Numbered from the stretch's first letter, positions 35,114 to 47,856 are shown. The stretch: 64,000 nucleotides of DNA from Gemmatimonas sp. (GCF_027531815.1 NZ_JAPZSK010000001.1:124001-188000); one strand, 5' to 3'. Program-made: numbers and translations. Notes: a model not told the origin generated them from the letters alone.

Positions 35114-37948
35114 ATGCATGATCTTCTGACGACGCTGCGGCAGGCGCTCGGCGATCGGTTCCGCCTCGACCGCGAGCTGACCGGCGGGGGCATGAGCCGG
35201 GTGTTCGTGGCCGAGGAGCTGGCGCTGGGGCGGCAGGTGGTCCTCAAGGTGCTCCCTCCCGATGCCGCCGCGACGGTGAATGCCGATCGATTCCGCCGGG
35301 AGGTCCTGTTCGCCGCGAAGCTGCAGCATCCGCACATCGTGCCGGTCCTCGCGGCCGGTGAGGACGCCGGGACGCTGTGGTACAGCATGCCATTCGTGGA
35401 GGGGGACACGCTGCGTGGCCGCCTCACGCGGCAAGGGCTCCCGGTGCGCGAGGCGCTCACGTACTGGCAGCACATGCTCGATGCCCTCTCGCACGCACAT
35501 CGCGCCGGCCTCGTGCACCGGGACATCAAGCCGGAAAACGTGCTGGTGAGCGGACGCCACGCGCTCGTCACCGACTTCGGCATTGCCAAGGCCGTCGCCT
35601 CCGCGGCCGCCAGCCCCGCCGCTTCGGGACTGACGGGCATTGGCTTCGTGGTGGGGACCCCGGCGTACATGGCACCGGAACAGGCGGTGGGCGGTGACAG
35701 CGTGGATGCCCGCACCGATCTCTACGCCGCCGCGCTCGTGGCCTACGAGATGCTCACGGGGAAGGCCGCATTTGGCGGGCTCACGCCGCCGCAGACGCTC
35801 GCGGCGCAGGTGCAGACCATGCCGGCCGCTCCGCGCACCCTGAATGCCGCCATCCCCGCGGCCATCGATGCCCTGCTCATGCAGTGCCTGGCCAAGGACC
35901 CGCAGCACCGGCCGGCATCGGCCGACGCGGTCCTGCAGGCGCTCGACGCCATTGCCCGCGAGCCGGGCGCGCTGGCCGGCCCGGCCACTCCGTCCCGACC
36001 GGCCGGACCACGCGTCGCCGGCGCGCTCATGGCCGCCACACTCGTGCTCGGTGCCGGCCTCGTGTGGCGTACCCGCGCCTCCTCGCCCGCCACCCCCATC
36101 GAGCGGGATCTGGTGCTGCTGGCGTCGCTGGCGCACGAACCCAAGGACTCCTCCACGGCCAGCGCGCTCGCCGAGGCGTTGCGCATCGATCTGCAGCAGT
36201 CGCCGCGGCTCAAGGTGGCCGACCCGCAGGTGGTGCGTGCCGCGCTGGTGGCCATGCGCCAGGATCCGTCCGTCGCCGTGACCGATAGCATCGCCAGGGT
36301 GCTGGGCGTGCGACTCGGCGCCAAGGCGTACGTCACCGGCGCGCTGTCGTCGGTGGGGACGGCCTACGTGCTCACAGCGCGACTGGTCAGTGTAGCCGAC
36401 GGATCGGAGGTGGCGGCGCTGCGCGAAACCGCGGGCGCTGCCGATGACCTGCTCACGGCCGCAGACCGCCTGTCGAAGGGGCTGCGCGAGCGGGCGGGCG
36501 AATCCGTAGCCTCGCTGCGTGCCAGTCCGGCCCTCCCGGCCGCCACCACGGCGTCGCTCGAAGCGCTGGAACGCTATGCATCGGGCAGTGCGCTGTTGCG
36601 CACGGGAAAGTCCGACCTCGCCATTGCCGAGTTCGAACGCGCCATCGCGCTCGACAGCAGCTTCGCGACGGCGTGGTCGGGGCTCGGGACGGCGCTCTAC
36701 AACCTCCGGATCCGACCGGGCGACCAGCTCCGGGCCGTCAGCCAGGCCTACGCCCTGCGCCGCCAGCTGCCGGAAATCGAGCGCCTGCGCATCGAATCGC
36801 GCTATTTCGCGTCGCGCGGCGAACGTGATTTGGAGCTTGGGGTTCTGCGTCGCATCCTGAGCCTCGAGCCCACGACCTTTGCCGCGCTGAACAATCTGGC
36901 CTACCGCGTCTACAACAAGGGGGAGTTTCGGGAGGCGGAGTCGCTCATGACGGTGGCCAGCCGGTTGCAGCCACAGGCCCTGGGCCCCATCGACCTGCTG
37001 ACCAACATCGCCACCGAGCGGGGGGACCGCCGCCTGCTCGACTCGCTCGAACGCACATTCCCCACCGGAGCGGATGGGGCACGGCTCCGGTGGACGCGCG
37101 TGGAGAGTGAGCGGATGAGCCGGGCCGACTACGCGGGATATCTCGGGCAGCTCGACAGTGCCATCGCGCGCACGACCGAACCGAGTCTGCTTGCCGAGCA
37201 CCACGCGATGCGCGCATACGTGGGCGTCGTTCTCGGGCGCCTGCGCACCGTCGAGTCGGATCTCGAGCAGACGCTGAAGCCGCAGCTCCTCAGGAACGAC
37301 CCGGAGTCGGTGCCCGGCTGGCAGCGCCTGTTGGCCGCCGCGCGGGCACGCTTTCTCGACGACAATGCCGGCGCGTTGCGCCTGATCGCGCGGAGCGATG
37401 CGTTCTACACGAGCGACCGCGAGCCTGTGGATCGCACCACGCTCGAGCGGGCCATGGCGCGCCTGACCGCTGGGGACATCGCCGGGGCGCGACGGCTCCT
37501 GCAGCAGGTTACCGCCCCCCTGCCGCGTGACACGGCCTTCGTCAGCCTCGTGCGGGGGGAGCTGGCGCTGGCCGAGGGCAAACCGGCCGACGCGGTCCGG
37601 ATTCTCCGTGGCACCGCGGGGGCCGAGTATCTCTGCCCGACGTGCAACCTCGGGGCACTCGCGCGCGCCTACGATGCGCTCGGGCAGCGGGATTCGGCCC
37701 TGGCGGTGTATACGCGACTGCTCGACAGCCGGTTCGCCCGCAGCGGGCGGCTCGTGGAGGACATTCTGGAACGGCCGCAGGCGCTCCGGCGCGCCGGCGA
37801 GCTGCTTGAGGACCGCCGCGACCTGAAGGGCGCGCTCGCCCGCTACCGCGCCTTCGTGGAGCTGTGGCAGGACGCCGATCCCGAACTGCAGCCGATCGTG
37901 CAGGAGGTGCGGGAGCGCATTGCCCGACTCGAGCGCGCCCGCGGCTGA
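35114..37948 (+). CDS. transmembrane serine/threonine kinase with TPR-type extracytoplasmic domain
   Basis: 944 residues. The kinase domain (about 15-275) has GGGMSRVF (glycine loop), VVLKVL (Lys), HRDIKPENVLV (catalytic loop), DFGIAK and MAPEQA. A single membrane segment (VAGALMAATLVLGAGLVW) lies near 300. The remainder is outside the cytoplasm. It has a TolB-N-like region with AEALRIDLQQSPRLKV (about 350-450) and then tetratricopeptide-like helices from about 475, e.g. SGSALLRTGKSDLAIAEFERAIALD. The architecture suggests a receptor kinase. The signal and targets are unknown. Confidence 0.92.
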   Translation: MHDLLTTLRQALGDRFRLDRELTGGGMSRVFVAEELALGRQVVLKVLPPDAAATVNADRFRREVLFAAKLQHPHIVPVLAAGEDAGTLWYSMPFVEGDTLRGRLTRQGLPVREALTYWQHMLDALSHAHRAGLVHRDIKPENVLVSGRHALVTDFGIAKAVASAAASPAASGLTGIGFVVGTPAYMAPEQAVGGDSVDARTDLYAAALVAYEMLTGKAAFGGLTPPQTLAAQVQTMPAAPRTLNAAIPAAIDALLMQCLAKDPQHRPASADAVLQALDAIAREPGALAGPATPSRPAGPRVAGALMAATLVLGAGLVWRTRASSPATPIERDLVLLASLAHEPKDSSTASALAEALRIDLQQSPRLKVADPQVVRAALVAMRQDPSVAVTDSIARVLGVRLGAKAYVTGALSSVGTAYVLTARLVSVADGSEVAALRETAGAADDLLTAADRLSKGLRERAGESVASLRASPALPAATTASLEALERYASGSALLRTGKSDLAIAEFERAIALDSSFATAWSGLGTALYNLRIRPGDQLRAVSQAYALRRQLPEIERLRIESRYFASRGERDLELGVLRRILSLEPTTFAALNNLAYRVYNKGEFREAESLMTVASRLQPQALGPIDLLTNIATERGDRRLLDSLERTFPTGADGARLRWTRVESERMSRADYAGYLGQLDSAIARTTEPSLLAEHHAMRAYVGVVLGRLRTVESDLEQTLKPQLLRNDPESVPGWQRLLAAARARFLDDNAGALRLIARSDAFYTSDREPVDRTTLERAMARLTAGDIAGARRLLQQVTAPLPRDTAFVSLVRGELALAEGKPADAVRILRGTAGAEYLCPTCNLGALARAYDALGQRDSALAVYTRLLDSRFARSGRLVEDILERPQALRRAGELLEDRRDLKGALARYRAFVELWQDADPELQPIVQEVRERIARLERARG

Positions 37949-37966
37949 CGCTTCTGCGGCTGACGC

Positions 37967-38695
37967 TCAGGTGGTGAGGGACTTCCAGAGCAGCGCCGCC
38001 AGCGTTGCGCCCACGATGGGCCCCACCACCGGAATCCACGCGTAGCCCCAGTCGCTGGTGCCCTTGTTGGCAACGGGCAGCAGCGCGTGCGCGATGCGCG
38101 GGCCGAGGTCGCGCGCGGGATTGATGGCGTAGCCGGTGGGGCCGCCCAACGACAGGCCGATCCCCCACACCAGGCATCCCACCAGGAAGCTGCCAAGGTT
38201 GGTGGCGGGTGACGCGCCCAGCACACCCTCCGCGCCAATGGCGCCGGCGACAATGACCAGTACCGCAGTGCCGATGATCTCGGCCACCAGATTGGGCCCC
38301 GTACTGCGCACCGCGGGCGTATTGCAGTAACAGGCGCGAATGAGCTCGGCGTCGCCGGTGCGCGCCCAGTGCGGCAGGTAGTGCAGCCAGACGAGCGTGG
38401 CGCCCACGATGCCCCCCAGCATCTGCGCCCCCACGTGCGCCAGGCCGGTGGCCAGCGGATACACGCCGGTCACCACGTTGGCGAGACTCACCGCGGGATT
38501 GAGTTCTCCGGGTGCCCCCAGCGCCACGGCCACCATGCCGCCACTCATCACGGCGAAGGCCCAGCCGGCGGTGATCACGATCCACCCGCTCCCGTGTCCC
38601 TTGGCGTCGGTGAGCAACACGTTGGCCACGACGCCGTTGCCGAGCAGCAGGAGAATGACGGTGCCGAAGAACTCGCCCAATACGGTGGCAGGCAT
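37967..38695 (-). CDS. MIP family aquaglyceroporin
   Basis: 242 residues, six membrane segments. The two NPA boxes are ELNPAVSLA (about 69) and AINPARDLGPR (about 190). The Asp after the second NPAR is the mark of glycerol facilitators (GlpF-type) rather than strict water channels. ATG 38695 starts directly at PATVLGEFFGTVILLLLGNG, the usual N-terminus. It is convergent with the kinase gene, 18 bases away. No glycerol kinase is nearby. Confidence 0.9.
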   Translation of the reverse strand: MPATVLGEFFGTVILLLLGNGVVANVLLTDAKGHGSGWIVITAGWAFAVMSGGMVAVALGAPGELNPAVSLANVVTGVYPLATGLAHVGAQMLGGIVGATLVWLHYLPHWARTGDAELIRACYCNTPAVRSTGPNLVAEIIGTAVLVIVAGAIGAEGVLGASPATNLGSFLVGCLVWGIGLSLGGPTGYAINPARDLGPRIAHALLPVANKGTSDWGYAWIPVVGPIVGATLAALLWKSLTT

Positions 38696-38802
38696 GGTGG
38701 CGCGGGTGAACGGAGGAAGGGAGGCGGGCTCGTGCCGACGGGATTGTACGTGGCGGACCACCGCCCCGCGAGCCGCGGTTTGCCGGTGGGCGCACGGTGA
38801 GG

Positions 38803-38808
38803 CATAAT
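38803..38808 (+). promoter_or_regulatory. -10 element of the MBL-fold gene
   Basis: CATAAT ends six bases before ATG 38815. This supports that start over the upstream in-frame ATG at 38797. Confidence 0.5.
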
Positions 38809-38814
38809 CGTGAC

Positions 38815-39765
38815 ATGCCCACTTCCCCGCTCCGTCGCGCGTTGCTTGGCGTGACCTGGCTGTCCCTCGCGCTCGCCGCGCCCGCCGCGGCGCGGGCGCA
38901 GATCCGTACCGCCGACCCGGCAGTGCGCGGCGTTCCGCTCAGCGCGTTCCCGCGACTGGTCAAGCTCTCGAAGCATGTGTACGGCTACGAGGAGATCCGC
39001 CAGCCGGGCTTCACCACGGTGAGCCTCATCGTGATCGGGAAGGACGGCGTGCTCATTGCCGACGCGCAGGGATCGGCGGCGGCGACGCAGACGATGCTCG
39101 ATCGCATCCGCACGATCACGCCGCTGCCGGTCAAGTGGTACGTGGTGGGCTCCGATCACGGTGACCATACGGCGGGCAATCACGTACTGCCGGCCGGCAT
39201 CACGTGGGTGGTGCACCCCACGTCGCTGGCGCAGCTCAAGCGCGACTCGGCGGCGGCGACGGCCGCGCGCCCGGTGGTGGTGCCGCCCACGGCGATGAGC
39301 GGCACCACGCAGACCATCGACCTCGGCACGACGGAGGTCGTCGTGCGGTTCCTGGGGCGCGCGCACACGGGCGGCGATCTCATGGTGCATCTGCCCAGGG
39401 AACAGATCCTGTTCATGAGTGAGGCGTTCCTGAATCGTGTGTTTCCGGCGATGCGCAGTGCGTATCCGTCGGAATGGGCGCGCGCGATTGACGCGGCGCT
39501 CGCGCTCGAGCGGGTGAAGCGCTTCGTGCCGGGGCACGGGTTCATCGAAAAGGCCAAGCGCTCGCGCGAGGAGCTCGTCGCGTTCCGCGACGCGATCACG
39601 GCGGTGATTGCCGAGGCCACCCGCCTGCGCACCACGGGGCTCACGTTCGATGCGGCGGTGAAGCAGGCGCAATGGGGGCCGTACGCCACCTGGTTCCTTG
39701 TCGACCAGCAGGCGCCGATCGCGATTCGGCGGGTGTGGCAGGAACTCGCAGGCGAACTGCGCTGA
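38815..39765 (+). CDS. MBL-fold metallo-hydrolase, secreted
   Basis: 316 residues. A signal peptide ends near LAAPAAARAQ. The metallo-beta-lactamase motif that is normally HxHxDH reads SDHGDH here (about 123), so the first His is a Ser. The later ligands look normal: GRAHTGGD (about 184) and PGHG (about 242). With one zinc ligand missing it may bind a single metal or have altered activity. Relatives include B1-type lactamase-like and quorum-lactone hydrolases. The gene ends seven bases before a long repeat that begins the restriction-modification island. Confidence 0.85.
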   Translation: MPTSPLRRALLGVTWLSLALAAPAAARAQIRTADPAVRGVPLSAFPRLVKLSKHVYGYEEIRQPGFTTVSLIVIGKDGVLIADAQGSAAATQTMLDRIRTITPLPVKWYVVGSDHGDHTAGNHVLPAGITWVVHPTSLAQLKRDSAAATAARPVVVPPTAMSGTTQTIDLGTTEVVVRFLGRAHTGGDLMVHLPREQILFMSEAFLNRVFPAMRSAYPSEWARAIDAALALERVKRFVPGHGFIEKAKRSREELVAFRDAITAVIAEATRLRTTGLTFDAAVKQAQWGPYATWFLVDQQAPIAIRRVWQELAGELR

Positions 39766-39771
39766 CGACCG

Positions 39772-43281
<3,510 letters not shown>

Positions 43282-43294
43282 GGGATCAGCGATG

Positions 43295-43310
43295 GTCAAC
43301 GATGGTTGAC
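43295..43310. promoter_or_regulatory. palindrome before the res start
   Basis: GTCAAC-GATG-GTTGAC, 6-bp perfect arms with a 4-base centre, 13 bases upstream of the res ATG. It is either an operator or a leader hairpin that hides the translation start. Confidence 0.5.
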
Positions 43311-43337
43311 AATGTGCAACTTTCGGCTGACAATGAT

Positions 43338-43364
43338 CGTATACCGTGTGTAGTCACTACACAC
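43338..43364 (-). promoter_or_regulatory. candidate res promoter with central operator palindrome
   Basis: GTGTGTAG-N3-CTACACAC (43346-43364) is a perfect palindrome with 8-bp arms. Directly downstream on the minus strand is TATACG (43338-43343), a plausible -10. The palindrome would occupy the spacer between -35 and -10. Restriction genes are often controlled separately from methylase genes, which fits, but the bound regulator is unknown. Confidence 0.5.
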
Positions 43365-43410
43365 ACACATCGGCGCGGTCGGGAGCGGGTTTGCCACGGT
43401 GAGCCCCAGC

Positions 43411-43430
43411 GTCCTCCCCTCGGGGAGGAC
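43411..43430. terminator. hairpin after the DUF3800 gene
   Basis: GTCCTCCCC (43411-43419) and GGGGAGGAC (43422-43430) pair perfectly around two bases. It lies 18 bases after the DUF3800 stop on the minus strand and before the res promoter region, so it may separate mod/DUF3800 from res transcription. There is no T-tract. Confidence 0.55.
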
Positions 43431-43447
43431 CCCCGATCGCGCCTTTG

Positions 43448-44200
43448 TCATGGCCATACTCGGTCGTCGACGACCAACGGCGCGCAGTGCGTGGTCCACA
43501 GTCTCAGCACCTCGCGGTCGGACGCCGTTTTCGGGTTCCCATTGATCTTGGCAACTCGGTTTCTCAAGAACGCCACGCAGTCGGCCATTTGCACCAGCCG
43601 ACTATCGACCGAACGTACGTAGTGAAGTGACGGTAGCAGGTGCGTAATCTCGCGGGCTCGGTATCCGGTCGTGGTCCCGATGTGGGTCCACTGATTGAAC
43701 TGATGGATCATTCGCCGCTCGACCTCCTGCTGTTCATCGGCAACGATCAGACCGAGTGCCGACACGGTTGGGGACGCGAGCCAGTCATTGATACGCTCCA
43801 CCAGGTACTGGAACCCGCGATCGTACGGGTGGCCCGGCGCGAGTCCAGTTCTGGCCTGCCGGATCGCGAGCCCGCGCTTGTTGATTCCCCGAGAGAAGAT
43901 CCGTGCGTGGTACGGTGCAAGCAGTGACAGCAACTCCTCGTAGCAGGCAATGCGCCCGGCCGGTGCCATTCCCTGCGCGCATCCACGACCGCTGAACAGT
44001 TCGGATCCCTTGACCTCGAAGTCCATGTGGCTGGTCGCACTGGTACCGAAATGGCGACAGCACGTGAGATAGATACCACGATCGACATCGCGCACGAGTG
44101 ATTCGTCGATGCCGACAGCGACGAGCCAATGAATCGGCTCGACATCGTGATCGAGCTTCGCTCCCGTATTGCCCGAATCGTCGATGTGGAAGAGGATCAC
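43448..44200 (-). CDS. DUF3800 family protein within the R-M cassette
   Basis: 250 residues. DUF3800 marks: FHIDDSGNTG at the N-terminus (the DDSG motif), LIVADEQQEVE (about 165) and SRLVQMADCVAFLRNR near the C-terminus. The family has a predicted RNase H-like fold with acidic residues and is often found near defence genes; its activity is not settled. GTG 44200 overlaps the mod stop by four bases (GTGA), so it is translationally coupled to the methylase. GC content is visibly below the neighbours, as in the specificity part of mod, suggesting it arrived with it. An in-frame upstream reading to 44365 is inside mod and is rejected. Confidence 0.88.
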   Translation of the reverse strand: MILFHIDDSGNTGAKLDHDVEPIHWLVAVGIDESLVRDVDRGIYLTCCRHFGTSATSHMDFEVKGSELFSGRGCAQGMAPAGRIACYEELLSLLAPYHARIFSRGINKRGLAIRQARTGLAPGHPYDRGFQYLVERINDWLASPTVSALGLIVADEQQEVERRMIHQFNQWTHIGTTTGYRAREITHLLPSLHYVRSVDSRLVQMADCVAFLRNRVAKINGNPKTASDREVLRLWTTHCAPLVVDDRVWP

Positions 44201-47001
44201 GCGAGCGCCTTCACCACCACCAGCTCGTTCCCGCGGTCGTCGATCACCTTCACCGCAATCTGGTTGTGCTCCCCGGCGAAGAATGGCGCGCTGGTGTCGC
44301 CGGCCAGATGCTCGAACACGCCAGGCTCGAACTGGGCCTTGAGCGCCTTCTGCATGGCCTCCCACGCCCCCGTGCGGGGAAAGAACACCTGCGTAGCCCG
44401 GAACACACGGCCGTTGTAGTCGCTGTCGAGCAGCCAGGCGGGCACATCACTGCCCTGCGTGTGTGACGTGGTCATGGTGGCCGGGTCGAACACATCGAGC
44501 CCCCCCAGCCGTACCTGCCAGCGTGGCGGGTCACCGGCCGCCGCCGGGGGCACCTTCGTAACGGTGACATCCGGCAGCCCGGCCACGCTGAACACCTGAC
44601 TGGCGCGGGTGGTCTTGAGCAGGCTGCCCATGACCAGGTCGGGGGTGGCCTGCACGTAGGTGGCGGGCACGCCGAACTGCGCACTCTGCTCCACCAGCAG
44701 CCGCGCGTTCCCCTCAATGGCGAAGCCCACCACGAACAGCCGCGTGTAGTTCTTGCGGTCGGCTTCCTTGAGCGCCTGATGCACGAGCTGTTCGGAAACG
44801 GCGCCATGTTCGGGGCCGAACACGAACGCCACCGGCTCCGGCGTCTCGCCCGTCAGCACGGCCTCGGCGTTGAGTACCAGCGCCCGCGCGGGCGGGCGCA
44901 CCTGCTCGAAGGCCACGCGCTCGTTGTTGGCGGTGGCTATGCTGGGGCTCCGGCGCAGCACCTCCAGCATGCGATCCACGAAGTTGCCGTGGGCCTCCAT
45001 GGGCATCGCGCCGCTGTCGCTTTCGCCGTCGCCTTCCCAGTCCACCGGCGTGGGAATGGTGGCCTCCACCACGAAGGGGCCCGCCACGCGCGTGACCTTG
45101 CTCTCCTCCTCCGGGCGGTCCACCAGCACTTCCATGGTGGGCGGTTCGTTGTTGGCGATGCTCTTGAGCGTGATGTGCGGCACCAGCCCGCCGACATCCT
45201 CCCCGCGCTTGTTCTGCTTTCGCACATACGTGAACCCGCCCGCCGGACCGCGCGACGCGTCCTTGAGCGTGTACCACGGAAAGGTGGCCGTGAGCAGGCG
45301 CTGCCGCGCCAGCGCGAGCGGCACGCGCGACGTGTCCATGGTGATCCACCGGCGCCCCCACTGCTCGGCCACGTACGCGGTCGTGCCGGAGCCGCAGGTC
45401 GGGTCGAGGACCAGGTCGCCGGGATCGGTGGTCATCAGGAGGCAGCGTTGGATGACTTTTATGCTGGTCTGGACAACATAGAGTTTATCCGACGCGAATC
45501 CTGCGATTGACGTGTCAGTCCAAAGTTGAGTCAGGCTCGTGAGCGGAAAGTCGGATAAATAGCGAACGTATGAGAGCGTGTTTCCTACCGGGAAGAGGCG
45601 GTTCAACTCTACTAGCCTTGCCATCCCAGTTTCGGTAGTCGTCCAGCCGCGCTGACCGGACGGGAAGAAGTCCTGTCCTGAAACGGTTACCGCAAAGTGC
45701 ATCGCAGATCCCGGACCCGACTGTCGTCCGAGCCTTTGGCTCGTTGGGTCAGCAGGCTTGAAGAGCCGAGCACCTGCATCGAGAGACTCGGGGTTCCTTC
45801 GCTCCGTCTCAGTGAGGCGGTGGCGCTCACCGCTCGAAAGCTCGACGTGGTTGTAGCCGGACACCTCGATTGCGTCGCGCACATCTCGCGGCACAAACAG
45901 TGGCCTGTACTTCACGGATCTCCGCTCACGGGCATACCACAGCACGTAGTCTGTGGATCCGGGCAAAAGATCGCCTGTCGATCCAGCAGACTTTGCGAAT
46001 GCGATCACCGCACAGCAGTTCTCCGCCCCAAACACCTCATCCATCACCTCACGCACGTGGTGCAGATTCTCGTCCGAGATCTGCACGAACACACTCCCGC
46101 TCGGCGTGAGCAGCTCCTTCGCCAGCAGCAGCCGATCGCGCAGGTACGTGAGATACGAGTGCAGCCCCAGCTCCCACGTATCGCGGTACGCCTGCACCAT
46201 CTCCGGCTCGCGGGTGAGGTCGGCGTCGTCGTTGTGCTTCACGTCGCGCTTGCGCACGAACGGCTGGAAGTTGCTACCGAACTTCACGCCGTACGGCGGG
46301 TCGATGTAGATCATCTGCACCTGCCCACCCATGCCTTCGTACTGCAGCAGGCTGTTCATGCACACCAGTGAATCGCCCAGCATCATGCGGTTCACCCAGC
46401 GGTCGCGATGCTCGTAGGCCTTGAGCACCTGGTCCACCACCGGGCGGCGCGGGTCGGCGAACAGGTCGAACAGGTCGTGCTGCTGGTCTTTTCTGTGCGC
46501 GCCGAGCGTTTCAAGAATTGCCTGCGTGCTGAGCCGCTCGTGCACGAACAGCGGCAGCGTGGGCACGTCGAACGACAGCCGCTCCGCCTTGCCGGTCCAG
46601 TTGAGGAAGGGCTGCTGCAGTGTTGCCAGCTCCGCCGCCGCGGCACGCCCGGCGGCACGCGCGGCCTTCGCCGCATCGCCGTCACCCTCGGCGGCCAACC
46701 CCGTCTGCACCACCGCGAGCAGTTCGCTCACGCGATCGCGCAGCGCCGCGTGGCCGCCGTCCCACACCAGCTCGGGCGCCAGCGACGAGTCGTAGCGGTA
46801 GGTGGCCGGCGCCTTCTTCTTGCGGAACTGCGCCTGCGTGCCCGCCTCAGGGCGCATGGCCGCGTCGGCGGCCACATGCTCGTACGACCGCGCGGGGGTG
46901 GGCGACGCGGTGGCCGCTGGGGCCTTCCCGGTGGTCGGCGGGGCAGCTGCCGCAGCCTTCTTTGCGGAAGCCCTGGTGGGCGGAGTCTTCTTCGCCGGCA
47001 T
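44197..47001 (-). CDS. type III-like DNA methyltransferase, beta class (Mod)
   Basis: 934 residues, long for the family. Residues 1-45 are Ala/Pro/Lys-rich. The order is that of beta-class amino-methyltransferases: motif IV IDPPYGVKFG (about 234), then a target-recognition region (about 330-525), then motif I LDPTCGSGTTAY (about 531). DPPY suggests N6-adenine or N4-cytosine methylation. About 375 residues after motif I form extra C-terminal domains that are normally absent in short Mods and may contact Res. The recognition region (45430-46010) drops to roughly half GC while the rest is near 70%, a sign of replacement. It heads the mod / DUF3800 / res cassette. Confidence 0.92.
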   Translation of the reverse strand: MPAKKTPPTRASAKKAAAAAPPTTGKAPAATASPTPARSYEHVAADAAMRPEAGTQAQFRKKKAPATYRYDSSLAPELVWDGGHAALRDRVSELLAVVQTGLAAEGDGDAAKAARAAGRAAAAELATLQQPFLNWTGKAERLSFDVPTLPLFVHERLSTQAILETLGAHRKDQQHDLFDLFADPRRPVVDQVLKAYEHRDRWVNRMMLGDSLVCMNSLLQYEGMGGQVQMIYIDPPYGVKFGSNFQPFVRKRDVKHNDDADLTREPEMVQAYRDTWELGLHSYLTYLRDRLLLAKELLTPSGSVFVQISDENLHHVREVMDEVFGAENCCAVIAFAKSAGSTGDLLPGSTDYVLWYARERRSVKYRPLFVPRDVRDAIEVSGYNHVELSSGERHRLTETERRNPESLDAGARLFKPADPTSQRLGRQSGPGSAMHFAVTVSGQDFFPSGQRGWTTTETGMARLVELNRLFPVGNTLSYVRYLSDFPLTSLTQLWTDTSIAGFASDKLYVVQTSIKVIQRCLLMTTDPGDLVLDPTCGSGTTAYVAEQWGRRWITMDTSRVPLALARQRLLTATFPWYTLKDASRGPAGGFTYVRKQNKRGEDVGGLVPHITLKSIANNEPPTMEVLVDRPEEESKVTRVAGPFVVEATIPTPVDWEGDGESDSGAMPMEAHGNFVDRMLEVLRRSPSIATANNERVAFEQVRPPARALVLNAEAVLTGETPEPVAFVFGPEHGAVSEQLVHQALKEADRKNYTRLFVVGFAIEGNARLLVEQSAQFGVPATYVQATPDLVMGSLLKTTRASQVFSVAGLPDVTVTKVPPAAAGDPPRWQVRLGGLDVFDPATMTTSHTQGSDVPAWLLDSDYNGRVFRATQVFFPRTGAWEAMQKALKAQFEPGVFEHLAGDTSAPFFAGEHNQIAVKVIDDRGNELVVVKALA

Positions 47002-47182
47002 TGTGCAGAATGGAGGAGAAAGAGCGATTTCGTGTATGCTCGCCGGTGCGCCTGTAGCACACAAGGCACCACGTGACGCCAGCAGGTCGCCCTTGGCCAC
47101 ACTGGCGGCCGGCGCACACACACGCGCACACAACGATGGGCGCCTCGGCAACGGGATGCCGATCACCACCGCGGAGCCGGCG
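47002..47182. other. upstream region of the mod gene
   Basis: 181 bases between the mod ATG and the right repeat, without a gene. It contains AT-richer words (GATTTCGTGTATGC) and must hold the mod promoter on the minus strand. A TTGTGT and CATACA pair is present but with a poor 20-base spacing. I see no strong hairpin. Confidence 0.35.
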
Positions 47183-47499
47183 CCCCCCCGACCCCGACCA
47201 AGCCAGCGCAGCGTCGCGCCCCCCGACCACAACCGGTCCCCCGACCGCCGTATCGCAGTCGACCCCGACCCAGCGCCAGCGCAGCGTCGCGCGCCTCCCC
47301 GACCCCAACCCAAACCCGCGCCGCCGTACCCCCGCGCCCCGACCTCGACCGGCTGCCCCCGCCCTACCCCGGGCCCGGCCACGACCCCGACTGCCCGAAA
47401 GACCCCGACCGTGGTGGCTGTGCCCCGACTGCCGTGGCAGTACCCCGACCGTGGTGGCTGTGCCCCGACCCCAACCACCCCCGACCGCGGGTCAGGCGT
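47183..47499. repeat. G-rich repeat, right inverted copy flanking the R-M cassette
   Basis: On the minus strand this copy starts with ACGCCTGACC at 47499 and follows the left copy almost base by base, ending at a shorter GGTCGGGG tract. It lacks the eight-unit (GTCGGG)n extension of the left copy. The stop codon of the adjacent 118-residue membrane protein gene lies in its outermost bases. The two copies point inward towards the cassette like terminal inverted repeats. I find no target-site duplication outside them and no transposase inside. Confidence 0.9.
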
Positions 47500-47848
47500 T
47501 CACGCGATCGTTGCGCAGCAGTCGCGAGACGCCGCCGGCGAGGCCACCTGCCTGCACCGCCGGCAGCAGCAGCGTGACCGCCAGGATGGCCCACGCCGGC
47601 AGCGTGAAGTTACCGCCGATCATGCCGGCGAAGCGCAGCACGTTGCCGCCCTGCAGCGCCGTCCACAGCAGCAGGAGCGCCGCCGCTACGGCCGCTGCCG
47701 CAAACCCCACGCGAAACGCCCCGCGATCGCGAAGGAGCACGCCGGTGACGATCCCCGCCACGGCCGCCCCCCACACCCCACCGAACGCCTGCGCCACGAG
47801 TTGCAGCGCCAGCGCGACCAGCATGCCCGTCGTCATGTTCATCGTCAT
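47492..47848 (-). CDS. small hydrophobic membrane protein
   Basis: 118 residues with about four membrane segments: MLVALALQLVAQAFGGVWGA, IVTGVLLR with GFAAAAVAAALLLLW, and WAILAVTLLLPAVQAGGLAGG. I do not recognise the family. It starts eight bases after the penicillin acylase stop and is likely co-transcribed with it. Its last two codons and stop fall inside the outer end of the G-rich repeat, so the repeat may have defined the present C-terminus. Confidence 0.7.
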   Translation of the reverse strand: MTMNMTTGMLVALALQLVAQAFGGVWGAAVAGIVTGVLLRDRGAFRVGFAAAAVAAALLLLWTALQGGNVLRFAGMIGGNFTLPAWAILAVTLLLPAVQAGGLAGGVSRLLRNDRVNA

Positions 47849-47856
47849 GCGGTCAC

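Noticed and set aside
43302-43622. Small plus-strand gene of 106 residues in the DUF3800-res gap
   Set aside because: More than half is antisense to DUF3800, it has no recognisable features, and the gap is better explained by regulatory palindromes.
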